A stretch of DNA of 50,473 bases from contig JABFSA010000066.1 of the NCBI GenBank assembly GCA_013140775.1, positions 1 to 50,473 of the forward strand, read 5' to 3'. Numbering within the stretch: the first letter of the stretch is position 1; each line of letters begins with the position of its first letter. Below are positions 40,813 through 49,135 of this stretch, piece after piece. The notes beneath the pieces were generated by a model. It was not told where the DNA came from. It saw nothing but the letters and a program-made list of their open reading frames with translations, and did no database searches. The position numbers and the translations under genes were made by a program. This stretch comes from Acidobacteriota bacterium (lineage in GTDB: Bacteria > Acidobacteriota > Vicinamibacteria > Vicinamibacterales > UBA2999).

Positions 40813-43800
40813 ATGAAGCGCTCCATGTGGAGGTTCTCGCTCGCGGTGTTGGCTGTTGTCCTGTCAGCCGGGATGGCCTGGGCTCAAGGCACGGCCCAGC
40901 TGAACGGCCGCGTGTCCGATGAGAGTGGTGCGGTACTCCCCGGTGTCACGGTCACGGCCACCCAGACGGAGACTGGCGCCGTCCGGACGGCGGTGACCGA
41001 CGACGCGGGATCGTGGGTGATGCCGAATCTGCCCCTCGGTCCATACCGGCTCGAGATCGCACTCCAGGGATTCCGCACCTACGTGCAGACGGGAATCGTG
41101 CTGCAGGTGAATGCCAACCCTGTGATCAACGCCGGCCTGGCGATCGGCAGTCTCGAGGAGACGGTTTCCGTCGAGGCGGCTGCGCCGCTTGTGGATGTGC
41201 GCAGCGCCGGCATCAGCCAGGTCGTGGAGCAGGAGCAGATCGTGCAGTTGCCGCTTCAGGGCCGCAACGTGACCGACCTCATCATGCTTGCAGGATCCGC
41301 GGTCAACACAGGCCGCGTGCTCTCCAACCTGAATAGAGCCGACGGCGTCGCGATCGCGGTCGCGGGCGGGCTGCGCACCGGCGTGGCTTACACGCTCGAT
41401 GGCGCGCTCAACAGCGATTTCTATGACAACACGAACCTGCCGTTTCCGTTCCCGGACGCGCTGCAGGAGTTCAGCGTGGCGACCAGCGGACAGTCAGCGT
41501 CGAACGGCATGCACTCGGCGGCGTCCGTCAACGCTGTCACCAAGTCCGGCACGAACGCGTTCCACGGCAACGTGTTCGAGTTTCTCCGGGATAGCCGCTT
41601 CAATTCACCGGCGTACTTCGCGTCGGTCGGTGCGGACGGCAAGAAACAGAAAGACGGTCTGAACCGCAATCAGTTCGGCGGCACATTCGGCGGGCCGATC
41701 ATCCGGGACAAGTTCTTCTTCTTCGGCGCCTATCAGCGCACCCGTGCGCGTCAGGAGACGAACGACAACGTGGCCTGGGTGCCAACGGCCGCGATGCTGG
41801 CCGGGGATTTCACCGCGGCCGCCTCACCTGCCTGCAACGCGGGCCGTCAAGTGACGTTGCGCGCACCGTTCGTGAACAACCGGGTTGACCCGGCGCTCTT
41901 CAGCCGCGCGGCTGTGAAGATTGCCAATTCCGGCTGGATCCCCTCGTCCACCGATCCATGCGGTGAAATCAGGTTTGGTGTCCCGCTCGACGACAACAAT
42001 GGCCAGGGAGTCGTCCGGCTGGACTATCAGCTGAATCCGAACCACACACTCTTTGGCCGGTACCTCAATCACCTCGAGTCGCGGCCGGCCACGCTCGAGC
42101 GGACCCACAACATTCTGGCGATCCGCAACATCTTCGGACCAAAGAGCACGAAGAAGGCGGCTACGACGGCGTTCGGTGACACGCAGGTCTTTGGCTCGAG
42201 CACAGTCAATGCGATTCGCGCGACGTACGTGCGGACCTCGACGCGGTCGAACGCGCCGGCAGATGAGTTCTTCGACGCCCCGTCGCTCGGTATTCCGATC
42301 TACACCTATGTGCCTGGCGTGATGGCGCTGACCGTGACGAACGGTTTCGCATTCTCTGGTGGCAGTTCCGTTGCTGGCGTCGTGGACAACCGTGCGTATC
42401 AGGTGCAGGACGACTACTCGCGCATCTGGGGCCGGCATCAGCTGTCGGTCGGTGCGAACCTCGCTTACGCGTCGCTCGACTCGTTCGACTACGCGAACGC
42501 GGCGGGGAACTTTGCGATCAACGGCAGCGTCACCGGCATCGGGCTGGCCGACTTCCTCGTGGGTCAGGTCTCCACGCTGACGCATGGAACGCCGAGCATC
42601 CTGCACAACCATCAGTGGTACATCGGGATTTACGGTCAGGATGCGATGCGCGTGTCAGACCGCGTGACCTTGAACCTCGGACTCCGCTGGGAACCGTACT
42701 TCGGGACGTGGTCCGAGAACGGCGCGATCTCGAATTTCTCCCCTGACAATTTCGCGAAGGGTGTCCGCACCCAGCAGTTCCTGAACGCGCCACCGGGACT
42801 GCTCTATCCGGGTGATCCGGGATTCCCGGAAGGGAACACGGGTCTCAACAAGCAGTGGAAGAACTTCTCGCCGCGTCTGGGACTCGCGTGGGACGTCCTC
42901 GGTGATGGCCGCCTCGCGGTGCGTTCTTCCTACGCGGTGAACTACGACATCCCGACGGCAATCTTCCAGCAGGTGCCGGCATCCGGCGCGCCGTTCGGCA
43001 ACCGTCTCGCGCTGACGCAGGCGGGGAACATTCCGCTGGACGATCCCTATCGCAACTACCCGGGCGCCCACGTGTTGCCGGTCCCGGTGCCGCCGCCGTC
43101 GAATATCGTCTTCCCGAACCAGGGCTCGTATGCGGCAATCGATCCGGACATCAATTCCACCCGTGGGCAGTCGTGGAACGTCACGGTCGAACGCCAGCTG
43201 GGCACGACGTGGCAGGTGGCGGCCAGCTATCTTGGCACCTACCTCGATCGGATCTGGGGGCAGGATGCGCTCAACCCGGCGGTCTTCATGGGCCTCGGTC
43301 CGTGCAGCCTGAATGGCGTGAACTACGCGGTGTGCTCGACCACGGCGAACACCGACGCGCGACGGGTGTTCTCGCGTGTGAGCGCCGAGGCTGCTCAGAA
43401 GTACTCCTACGTCTCACAGTACCGAGCGATCGGCACGCAGACCTACCGCGGCATGAAGCTCTCGTTCACGCGTCGCGCCTCCCGGGGGCTGAGTCTTGGC
43501 GGTAACTTCACCGCGTCGCACTGCGAGACCGACACCCCGGTGACCGGGAACTTCGTCCAGTTCCAGAACACGTGGCTCAAGCCAGGTGACCCGGCGTACG
43601 ACAAGGGCAACTGTCCGTACAACCAGCGCATCATCTCGAACTGGACCGCGGGTTATCTGACACCGCAGTTCTCGAACGGCGTGCTGCGTGCGGTAGCCTC
43701 CGACTGGCGCGTCTCGGGAATCGTGACCGCCAACTCCGGTAACTGGCTCACCGTCACGACGACCTCGGACCTCGCCTTCAGCGGGATCCCCAATCAGCGC

Positions 43801-44136
43801 GTGAACGAAGTGAGCGACGATGTGTATGGCGAGAAGACGTTGGACAAATACCTGAACGCGGCGGCTTTCGCGTTTCCAGCGGCGGGAACCCTCGGTGACC
43901 ATGCACCACGCAGCATCGAAGGCCCTGGATTCTGGAAGATCGACATGTCAGTCGCGCGCGTGCTGACGCTCGCGGGCCAGCGCACGCTCGAGCTGCGTGT
44001 CGAAGCGTTCAACGTGACCAACAACTTCAATTGGGGTGATCCCAACGTCAGCCTGAATGCCGGCACGTTCGGGCGCATCACGACGCAGAACGGCGACTCG
44101 CGCATCATGCAGTTCGCCGTGAAGTACGGCTTCTAG
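40813..44136 (+). CDS. TonB-dependent receptor with CarboxypepD_reg-like domain, copy 3
   Basis: An outer-membrane receptor of 1107 residues, paralogous to those at 17.0 and 20.4 kb. Signal peptide (GMAWAQ), regulatory-like domain LNGRVSDESGAVLPGVTVTA, plug with VVEQEQIVQLPLQGRNVTD, SGTNAFHGNVFEF, and a barrel ending QFAVKYGF. AGGAGG lies 7 bp before ATG 40813. The DUF6152 gene begins 14 bp after its stop, so this receptor heads an operon with two DUF6152/GHS pairs and larA. This is the clearest physical link between a receptor and the DUF6152/GHS proteins. Ligand is unknown. Transport of a metal complex or of a plant-derived compound are both possible. Confidence 0.92.
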   Translation: MKRSMWRFSLAVLAVVLSAGMAWAQGTAQLNGRVSDESGAVLPGVTVTATQTETGAVRTAVTDDAGSWVMPNLPLGPYRLEIALQGFRTYVQTGIVLQVNANPVINAGLAIGSLEETVSVEAAAPLVDVRSAGISQVVEQEQIVQLPLQGRNVTDLIMLAGSAVNTGRVLSNLNRADGVAIAVAGGLRTGVAYTLDGALNSDFYDNTNLPFPFPDALQEFSVATSGQSASNGMHSAASVNAVTKSGTNAFHGNVFEFLRDSRFNSPAYFASVGADGKKQKDGLNRNQFGGTFGGPIIRDKFFFFGAYQRTRARQETNDNVAWVPTAAMLAGDFTAAASPACNAGRQVTLRAPFVNNRVDPALFSRAAVKIANSGWIPSSTDPCGEIRFGVPLDDNNGQGVVRLDYQLNPNHTLFGRYLNHLESRPATLERTHNILAIRNIFGPKSTKKAATTAFGDTQVFGSSTVNAIRATYVRTSTRSNAPADEFFDAPSLGIPIYTYVPGVMALTVTNGFAFSGGSSVAGVVDNRAYQVQDDYSRIWGRHQLSVGANLAYASLDSFDYANAAGNFAINGSVTGIGLADFLVGQVSTLTHGTPSILHNHQWYIGIYGQDAMRVSDRVTLNLGLRWEPYFGTWSENGAISNFSPDNFAKGVRTQQFLNAPPGLLYPGDPGFPEGNTGLNKQWKNFSPRLGLAWDVLGDGRLAVRSSYAVNYDIPTAIFQQVPASGAPFGNRLALTQAGNIPLDDPYRNYPGAHVLPVPVPPPSNIVFPNQGSYAAIDPDINSTRGQSWNVTVERQLGTTWQVAASYLGTYLDRIWGQDALNPAVFMGLGPCSLNGVNYAVCSTTANTDARRVFSRVSAEAAQKYSYVSQYRAIGTQTYRGMKLSFTRRASRGLSLGGNFTASHCETDTPVTGNFVQFQNTWLKPGDPAYDKGNCPYNQRIISNWTAGYLTPQFSNGVLRAVASDWRVSGIVTANSGNWLTVTTTSDLAFSGIPNQRVNEVSDDVYGEKTLDKYLNAAAFAFPAAGTLGDHAPRSIEGPGFWKIDMSVARVLTLAGQRTLELRVEAFNVTNNFNWGDPNVSLNAGTFGRITTQNGDSRIMQFAVKYGF

Positions 44137-44150
44137 GAGCGGAGGTGTTC

Positions 44151-44558
44151 ATGAACGGAATCAGACTCGCTGGTGCGCTGGCTCTCGTGGCCGGAGTGCT
44201 TTTGGTCCCCGCGCCATCGCTGGCCCATCACTCGTTTGCCGCCGAGTTCGACGGCACGAAGTGCCGTGACTTCTCGGGGACACTGACCAAGCTCGAGTGG
44301 GCGAACCCGCACGGGTTCTTTTACGTTGACGTCAAAGGCGCCAATGGGGCGGTCGAGCACTGGTCGTTCCAGACATACGCGCTCATCACGCTGCGCCGGG
44401 CGGGCAATGGCCGTGAGATCTTCCTCGACAACATCGGCAAAGAGGTGTGGGTGAGAGGATGTCTGGCGAGGAATGGTCGTGAGCACTATGCGGCGGCGGG
44501 TTCGCTGAAGTTCGCGTCGGACGGCGTCCTTCGTCAGATGGGCCAGTTGCAGGACTGA
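44151..44558 (+). CDS. DUF6152 protein, copy 6
   Basis: A 135-residue copy. Cleavage after PSLA gives mature HHSF. The core is GTLTKLEWANPHGFFYVDV. Two cysteines, in TKCRDFSG and RGCLARN, are unique among the intact copies; the first is also kept in the remnant at 40.6 kb, so those two are close kin and the Cys pair may form a disulfide. GGAGGTG precedes ATG 44151. It lies 14 bp after the receptor stop and 17 bp before the next gene, inside the operon. Confidence 0.87.
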   Translation: MNGIRLAGALALVAGVLLVPAPSLAHHSFAAEFDGTKCRDFSGTLTKLEWANPHGFFYVDVKGANGAVEHWSFQTYALITLRRAGNGREIFLDNIGKEVWVRGCLARNGREHYAAAGSLKFASDGVLRQMGQLQD

Positions 44559-44575
44559 AAAGGGAGCTACCGCAC

Positions 44576-45412
44576 ATGACACTTCATCGTCTGAGTCTTG
44601 CCTGTCTGGCCGCGCTGGTGCTGGCGACGGCTGCCGTGCCGTTGTCGGCCCAGGCGCAGCAGGATGGTCCGCCGTACGCGATCAACCCTCTTCCCCCCGG
44701 TGGGCCACCGCCACGCCTCCCGGACGGACACGTGGACCTGTCGGGCCACTGGCTGCCGAACGGCGCGGGCCAGGGCATCAGCGGGCGTTTCGGAGTGAAC
44801 CCGGCCGCACGCGGACAGTTCGATCCGAAGGTCACGCCTGAGGAGCGGCCTGTGTTCCAGCCCTGGGCCCTCGAGAAGATGAAGTCGGCGTCGGCCACGG
44901 AAGTGGAGCTGTCGAAGTCCTCGGTCAACTGCATGCCGCGCGGGCTGCCGGCGATCTGGCTGCAGAATCCGTATTCGACGGTCATCGTTCACACGCCGAA
45001 GATGATGGCGCAGCTGTACGAAGTACTGAACAACTGGCGCCTCGTGCACCTCGACGGACGTCCGGTGCCGAAGGATCCCGAGCCGTGGTTCCATGGCACG
45101 AGTTCCCCACGGTGGGACGGTGACACGCTCGTGGTCGAGTCATTCGGATTCGACGACCGCACCTTCATTTTGCCGAACGGCTGGTTCCACAGCGAAGAGC
45201 TCAAGATCACGGAGCGTTACACCCGTCCGTCGATGAACCACCTGATTGTCGAGATCACGGTGGACGATCCGAAGGTGCTGGTGAAGCCGTGGAAGTCTGC
45301 GCCCCGTCGCTGGACGCTTGGCGACGGCGAGGTGTACGAGTTCTACTGCACCAACAACAAGGAAGTGGACGAGCTCGAGAAACTCAGGGACATCGAGAGC
45401 AAGGCCAAGTAA
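44576..45412 (+). CDS. Secreted GHS-family protein, copy 5 (divergent)
   Basis: A 278-residue exported protein and the most divergent clear member. After the signal peptide come PRLPDGHVDLSGHW and a Gly/Arg-rich section. The core reads CMPRGLPA, HLDGRPVP (Leu for Met, no final His), WFHGTSSPRWDGDTLVVES (GTS instead of GHS), RYTRPSMNHLIVEI and EFYCTNNK. The conserved histidines of MDGRxHP and GHS are thus both absent, so a site that depends on them would be lost here. It may be a binding-only paralogue. ATG 44576 follows AAAGGGAG. It lies between DUF6152 copies 6 and 7. Confidence 0.8.
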   Translation: MTLHRLSLACLAALVLATAAVPLSAQAQQDGPPYAINPLPPGGPPPRLPDGHVDLSGHWLPNGAGQGISGRFGVNPAARGQFDPKVTPEERPVFQPWALEKMKSASATEVELSKSSVNCMPRGLPAIWLQNPYSTVIVHTPKMMAQLYEVLNNWRLVHLDGRPVPKDPEPWFHGTSSPRWDGDTLVVESFGFDDRTFILPNGWFHSEELKITERYTRPSMNHLIVEITVDDPKVLVKPWKSAPRRWTLGDGEVYEFYCTNNKEVDELEKLRDIESKAK

Positions 45413-45444
45413 CTCGGGAATTCGAACTATTGAAGGGGGATGCG

Positions 45445-45873
45445 ATGAGGTCAATGTGTCTGACAGTCCTGGCGGCCGTGGGGTTGCTGGCGTCGGTCCC
45501 GTTGAACGCGCACCATGCGGTGGGCGGCGAGTACGACGAGAACAAACCGGCCACCGTCACTGGCACGGTGACAAAGATCGACTGGGTGAACCCGCACGCT
45601 CGAATTCATTTCGAGGTGAAGGACCCGAGCGGCACCGTCACGAGCTGGAGCGTCGAGCTGGCCGCCCGTGTCGTGCTCGAGCGCATGGGATGGAACGGCC
45701 GGTCGCTCAAGATCGGCGAACAGATCACCGTGCGCGGCGACCAGGCACGATCGGGCGCTCCCATGCTGAACGCTCGGGCCCGTGAGCAGAGGGTGCTTGC
45801 AGGCGGACGCGAGGCGCCAGCCGAGTACCCGATTACACGAGCCGATGGCACACCCGTCCTGAACGATCGATAG
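45445..45873 (+). CDS. DUF6152 protein, copy 7
   Basis: A 142-residue copy with cleavage after PLNA, giving mature HHAV. The core is GTVTKIDWVNPHARIHFEV, W-x-VELAARVVLERMGW, and a G-DQARSGAPMLNARA strand as in copy 5 at 36.0 kb. The C terminus extends by about 25 residues (REAPAEYPITRADG). ATG 45445 follows AAGGGGG. Its stop is 5 bp from the GTG of the next gene, the tightest DUF6152/GHS junction in the window apart from the 2-bp gap at 26.1 kb. Confidence 0.87.
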   Translation: MRSMCLTVLAAVGLLASVPLNAHHAVGGEYDENKPATVTGTVTKIDWVNPHARIHFEVKDPSGTVTSWSVELAARVVLERMGWNGRSLKIGEQITVRGDQARSGAPMLNARAREQRVLAGGREAPAEYPITRADGTPVLNDR

Positions 45874-45878
45874 CTGCC

Positions 45879-46637
45879 GTGAAGAAGCTGATTCACATAT
45901 GTGTGGTGGCCGGGCTGGGGATCGGTCTGGCGAGCATTGCCTCCACGCAGACCGGCGCGCCTCAGACGGTCTCGCAGGCGAGACGCGCGGGTCCGCCGAA
46001 AGGGCCTGTGCCCAGGCTCCCCAGCGGTCAGCCTGATTTGAGCGACGTCGCGTGGCTGGCGACCGGTGGGAACTTCCGCGAGCACGATGCCCTCATGCTG
46101 CCAGCAACGAAAGCCCTTTTCGACAAGCGGGACGTGACGCAGGATCCCCACAACTTCTGCATGCCGGATATCGTCCCGCGCACGACCCCGTTCCCGTTTC
46201 GCGTGTTCATGAACTACACGCACAAGGCGCCCACGCACATGGCCATCGTGTACGAGGGCAACATTCACAGCTTTCGGCAGATCTTCCTGGACGGCCGCAA
46301 GCATCCGCCCGAGCTCGACCCAACCTGGTACGGACACTCGATCGGCTGGTGGGAGAAGGACACGCTCGTCGTCGATACCGTCGGCTTCAACGACAAGTCC
46401 TGGTACGACGGTCGCGGCACACCGCACACCGAGCAGTTGCACACGACCGAGCGATACACGCGCCTCGACCTTGGCCGGCTCGAGAACAAAGTCACCATCG
46501 ACGATCCCGGTGCGTACTCCAAACCATTCGTCGTCACCATCAACGCGACGACGACACTGGTTGATGAGGTGATGGAGTACATCTGCCAGGACGGCAATCA
46601 ATACGGCATCAACACGCTGCCGTCACCGACCAAGTAA
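45879..46637 (+). CDS. Secreted GHS-family protein, copy 6
   Basis: A 252-residue member, the shortest of the clear copies. Signal peptide to about residue 22, ARRAGPPKGPVPRLPSG as in copy 4 at 36.4 kb, then CMPDIVPR, FLDGRKHP, WYGHSIGWWEKDTLVVDT, GFNDKSWYDGRGTPHTEQLH, DDPGAYSKP and EYICQDGN. Both histidines of the core are present. GTG 45879 is used. It has no clear ribosome site of its own and is probably translated by coupling to DUF6152 copy 7. LarA follows 10 bp after its stop. Confidence 0.84.
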   Translation: MKKLIHICVVAGLGIGLASIASTQTGAPQTVSQARRAGPPKGPVPRLPSGQPDLSDVAWLATGGNFREHDALMLPATKALFDKRDVTQDPHNFCMPDIVPRTTPFPFRVFMNYTHKAPTHMAIVYEGNIHSFRQIFLDGRKHPPELDPTWYGHSIGWWEKDTLVVDTVGFNDKSWYDGRGTPHTEQLHTTERYTRLDLGRLENKVTIDDPGAYSKPFVVTINATTTLVDEVMEYICQDGNQYGINTLPSPTK

Positions 46638-46647
46638 CGACGGAACG

Positions 46648-47916
46648 TTGCGCGTACTCCTCGACTACGGGACCGACGGCCTCGAAGTCGATTTACCGGA
46701 CGAACGCATCACGATCATCGAGCCGGTGCATCGTCCCGCGGCTCCCGATGCCCATGCCGAGTTAGTGCGGGCGATCCGGTCGCCGATCGCGTCGGCGCCG
46801 CTTGCAACGCTTGTCCAACCCGGGCAGCGTGTGGGGATCTCTGTGTGCGACGTGACGCGGGCGCAGCCACGTCGAGAGATGCTCGAGGCGATCTTCGAAG
46901 AGATTCCACAGGTTCGACCGGAGCACGTGACGATCTTCATCGCCACGGGCACGCATCGCACGAACACGCCCGCGGAGCTCGAACGGATGCTCGGGCGGGA
47001 GATTCTCTCGCGATACCGCGTCATCAACCACGACAGCCGCGACCGAACGACGCTCGCGTACGTGGGTCGCACGGACACCGGAGTGGCCGTCCACCTCAAT
47101 CGCGAGTTCCTGTCCTCTGACGTTCGCATGACGACTGGCTTCGTCGAGCCGCATTTCTTTGCCGGGTTCAGTGGTGGTCCCAAAATGGTGGCGCCGGGAC
47201 TGGCCGGTCTGGACACCGTGATGACGCTCCACGATGCCCGTCGAATCGGACATCCGAATGCCACGTGGGGAATCACCGAGGGGAATCCGATCCACGACGA
47301 CGTGAGGACGATCGCGCAGATGGTGGGCGTGCATTTCGCGGTTGATGTGACGCTCAACCGGGAGCAGAAGATCACCGCGGCGTTCGCGGGCGATCTGCTT
47401 TCTGAACACCGCGCGGCGTGTGCTCAGGCCAGGCGCTCCGCCATGTGCGCGGTACCAGAACCGTTCGACGTCGTGTTGACGAGCAACGCCGGCTTCCCTC
47501 TCGACCAGAACCTCTATCAGGCGGTCAAAGGCATGTCAGCCGCCGCGCGCGTCGTCAAACCGCGCGGCACCATCGTGTGCGCAGCCGAGTGTCGCGACGG
47601 ACTGCCTGCCCATGGGTCGTACGGCGAGGTGCTCGCGTCCGCGTCCACGCCGGAGGCGCTGCTGACGATGATCGAATCGCCAGGGTACGCGGCAGCGGAT
47701 CAGTGGCAAGTACAGATCCAGGCGCAGATTCTCTCACACGCCAGAGTGTGGATGAAGGCGGCTGGCCTGTCCTCTGACGAATTGCGGGCCGCGCATCTGG
47801 TCGCCATCGACGATGTGGGCGAGGCTGTTGGCGACGCCCTCAGACGTGCCGGTCCGTCGGCGACCCTGTGCGTATTGCCACAGGGACCGCAGACGATACC
47901 GTACATCGCACAGTAG
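46648..47916 (+). CDS. larA: Nickel-dependent lactate racemase-type enzyme (DUF2088)
   Basis: A 422-residue LarA homologue, which racemises lactate or a related 2-hydroxy acid with a nickel-pincer NPN cofactor on a lysine. Expected ligand and acid-base residues are present: H103 in ATGTHR, H169 in EPHFFAGFSGGPK, K179 of the same block as the cofactor lysine, and H195 in TLHDARRIGHP, each offset by five from the Lactobacillus numbering as I recall it. The start is TTG 46648, chosen because the family begins with VLLDYG-type sequence at once. No larB, larC or larE cofactor genes lie in the window. It closes the operon begun by the receptor at 40.8 kb. The substrate is not known; many DUF2088 members act on other hydroxy acids. 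Confidence 0.87.
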   Translation: MRVLLDYGTDGLEVDLPDERITIIEPVHRPAAPDAHAELVRAIRSPIASAPLATLVQPGQRVGISVCDVTRAQPRREMLEAIFEEIPQVRPEHVTIFIATGTHRTNTPAELERMLGREILSRYRVINHDSRDRTTLAYVGRTDTGVAVHLNREFLSSDVRMTTGFVEPHFFAGFSGGPKMVAPGLAGLDTVMTLHDARRIGHPNATWGITEGNPIHDDVRTIAQMVGVHFAVDVTLNREQKITAAFAGDLLSEHRAACAQARRSAMCAVPEPFDVVLTSNAGFPLDQNLYQAVKGMSAAARVVKPRGTIVCAAECRDGLPAHGSYGEVLASASTPEALLTMIESPGYAAADQWQVQIQAQILSHARVWMKAAGLSSDELRAAHLVAIDDVGEAVGDALRRAGPSATLCVLPQGPQTIPYIAQ

Positions 47917-47920
47917 GGGA

Positions 47921-48018
47921 GGTGCGACGGTGTGGTGGTGCGGGGTGCGATGGTGCGATGGTGCGATGGTGCGAGTGCGATGGTGCTCGGTGCGACGGGG
48001 TTCGACGTGCGAAGTGCA
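47921..48018. repeat. GTGCGA-type tandem repeat island
   Basis: About 100 bp of degenerate GTGCGA/GGTGCGAT units between convergent genes, with three perfect 8-bp copies of TGCGATGG at 47946-47969. It is the same type as the island at 9742-9764. No gene or T-run is seen. Confidence 0.65.
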
Positions 48019-48026
48019 AGCGCGCG

Positions 48027-49055
48027 TTAGGTCAGGGACGTTCCCGACGCCTGCTCGAGTAGCGCCCAGGCCTTGGTGCCGAGCTTGTCCTTCCAGGTTT
48101 TGTAGAACCCTGACAGCTGTTTGCGGAAGGGCGCCTGATCGACGTCGTTGAAGATCAATCCGCGTTTTGTGAGTTCGGCGCGGAGGCTGCCGTTGGCGGC
48201 TTCCTGGTCGGCGCGCTGTGCTCGAACGGCCTTTGCGATATTTCGATCGATCACCTGTCGCACGTCAGCAGGGAGGCCCTGCCAGGTTGGCAGGTGCGCC
48301 ATCTGATTGAAGCCCGACCACATGTGATTGGTCATGCTGACGTACTTCACGACCTCGTACAGCTTGAAGCCGTCTACCAGGGCCAGTGGGTTCTCCTGTG
48401 CGTCAACCTTCCCAGACTTGAGCGCGGCGTGAATGTCGATGCTGTTCACTGTGACCGGCACGCATCCCAGCGTCCGGAACATGTCGTCGAACATCGCGCC
48501 GGCGGGAACGCGCATCTTCACTCCCGCGAGATCGGCCGGTACGACGATCGGCTTTGCGACAGGCGTCATCTGGCGCATGCCGTTGTCGAAGGCGCCAACG
48601 GAGAAGCCGTGGATGCCTTTGGCTGCCATCTCCTGCACGATGTACGCGCCGAGCGGGCCATCCATGGCCTGATGCGCCTGTGGCGCCGTTCGAAACGCGA
48701 ACGGGACCTGCTGGACCTCAGCGACCGGGACAGCGGCGCCGAGAATCCCGCCCATGAGCGTGAAGAACTGAATCTCGCCCGACATGAGCATCTTCAACGC
48801 CGTCGGATCGCTGCCGGCCACGTTGTTGTTGAGCGCGAAGACGTCTGCGCCAACCTTGCCGCCGGTCTCGGTTCGGACAGCTCCCCACATCTCCGTCAAA
48901 CGTTTGTGGAGTGAACTGTCGGCTGTCTGGTTGTGATACTGCGTGAAGTGCATCTGGGCCCGGCCTTGTGCGGCCGAGCCCCGTGGAATGAACAGAGATG
49001 CCGAGCCGGCCGTCGCGCCAGCGAGAAACGAACGTCGAGTGATGGCCTTTGGCAT
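48027..49055 (-). CDS. dctP: TRAP transporter solute-binding protein, DctP family
   Basis: A 342-residue periplasmic binding protein. A twin-arginine signal (ITRRSFLAG) suggests folded export, which is less common for DctP. Family hallmarks are the DPTALKMLMSGEIQ segment, a GVKMRVPAG arginine motif for the carboxylate group, and the VDAQENPLALVDGFKLYEVVKYV block, typical of DctP. ATG 49055 is used; TTG 49061 lies just upstream. No membrane subunits DctQ/DctM are encoded nearby, so they must lie elsewhere. The substrate is probably an organic acid, judged by family. LarA, encoded next on the opposite strand, handles hydroxy acids, which would fit. Confidence 0.88.
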   Translation of the reverse strand: MPKAITRRSFLAGATAGSASLFIPRGSAAQGRAQMHFTQYHNQTADSSLHKRLTEMWGAVRTETGGKVGADVFALNNNVAGSDPTALKMLMSGEIQFFTLMGGILGAAVPVAEVQQVPFAFRTAPQAHQAMDGPLGAYIVQEMAAKGIHGFSVGAFDNGMRQMTPVAKPIVVPADLAGVKMRVPAGAMFDDMFRTLGCVPVTVNSIDIHAALKSGKVDAQENPLALVDGFKLYEVVKYVSMTNHMWSGFNQMAHLPTWQGLPADVRQVIDRNIAKAVRAQRADQEAANGSLRAELTKRGLIFNDVDQAPFRKQLSGFYKTWKDKLGTKAWALLEQASGTSLT

Positions 49056-49062
49056 ATGCAAT

Positions 49063-49112
49063 CTCTAGTCCTTAGTCTCTAGTCTCTAGTTTCTGAAGAC
49101 TAAAGACTAGAG
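49063..49112. repeat. TCTCTAGT tandem repeats forming a long hairpin
   Basis: TCTCTAGT occurs at 49062-49069, 49076-49083 and 49083-49090. Arm 49063-49078 is complementary to 49097-49112 at 15 of 16 positions over an 18-nt loop. It lies in the leader of dctP on the minus strand, just after the NHL lipoprotein gene. Confidence 0.65.
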
Positions 49113-49135
49113 CCTAAAGACGACGAAGTCAGGTC

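Noticed and set aside
47921..49112. CRISPR array at the two tandem-repeat islands
   Set aside because: Units are only 6-8 bp and contiguous, without 30-40 bp unique spacers, and no cas gene is present.
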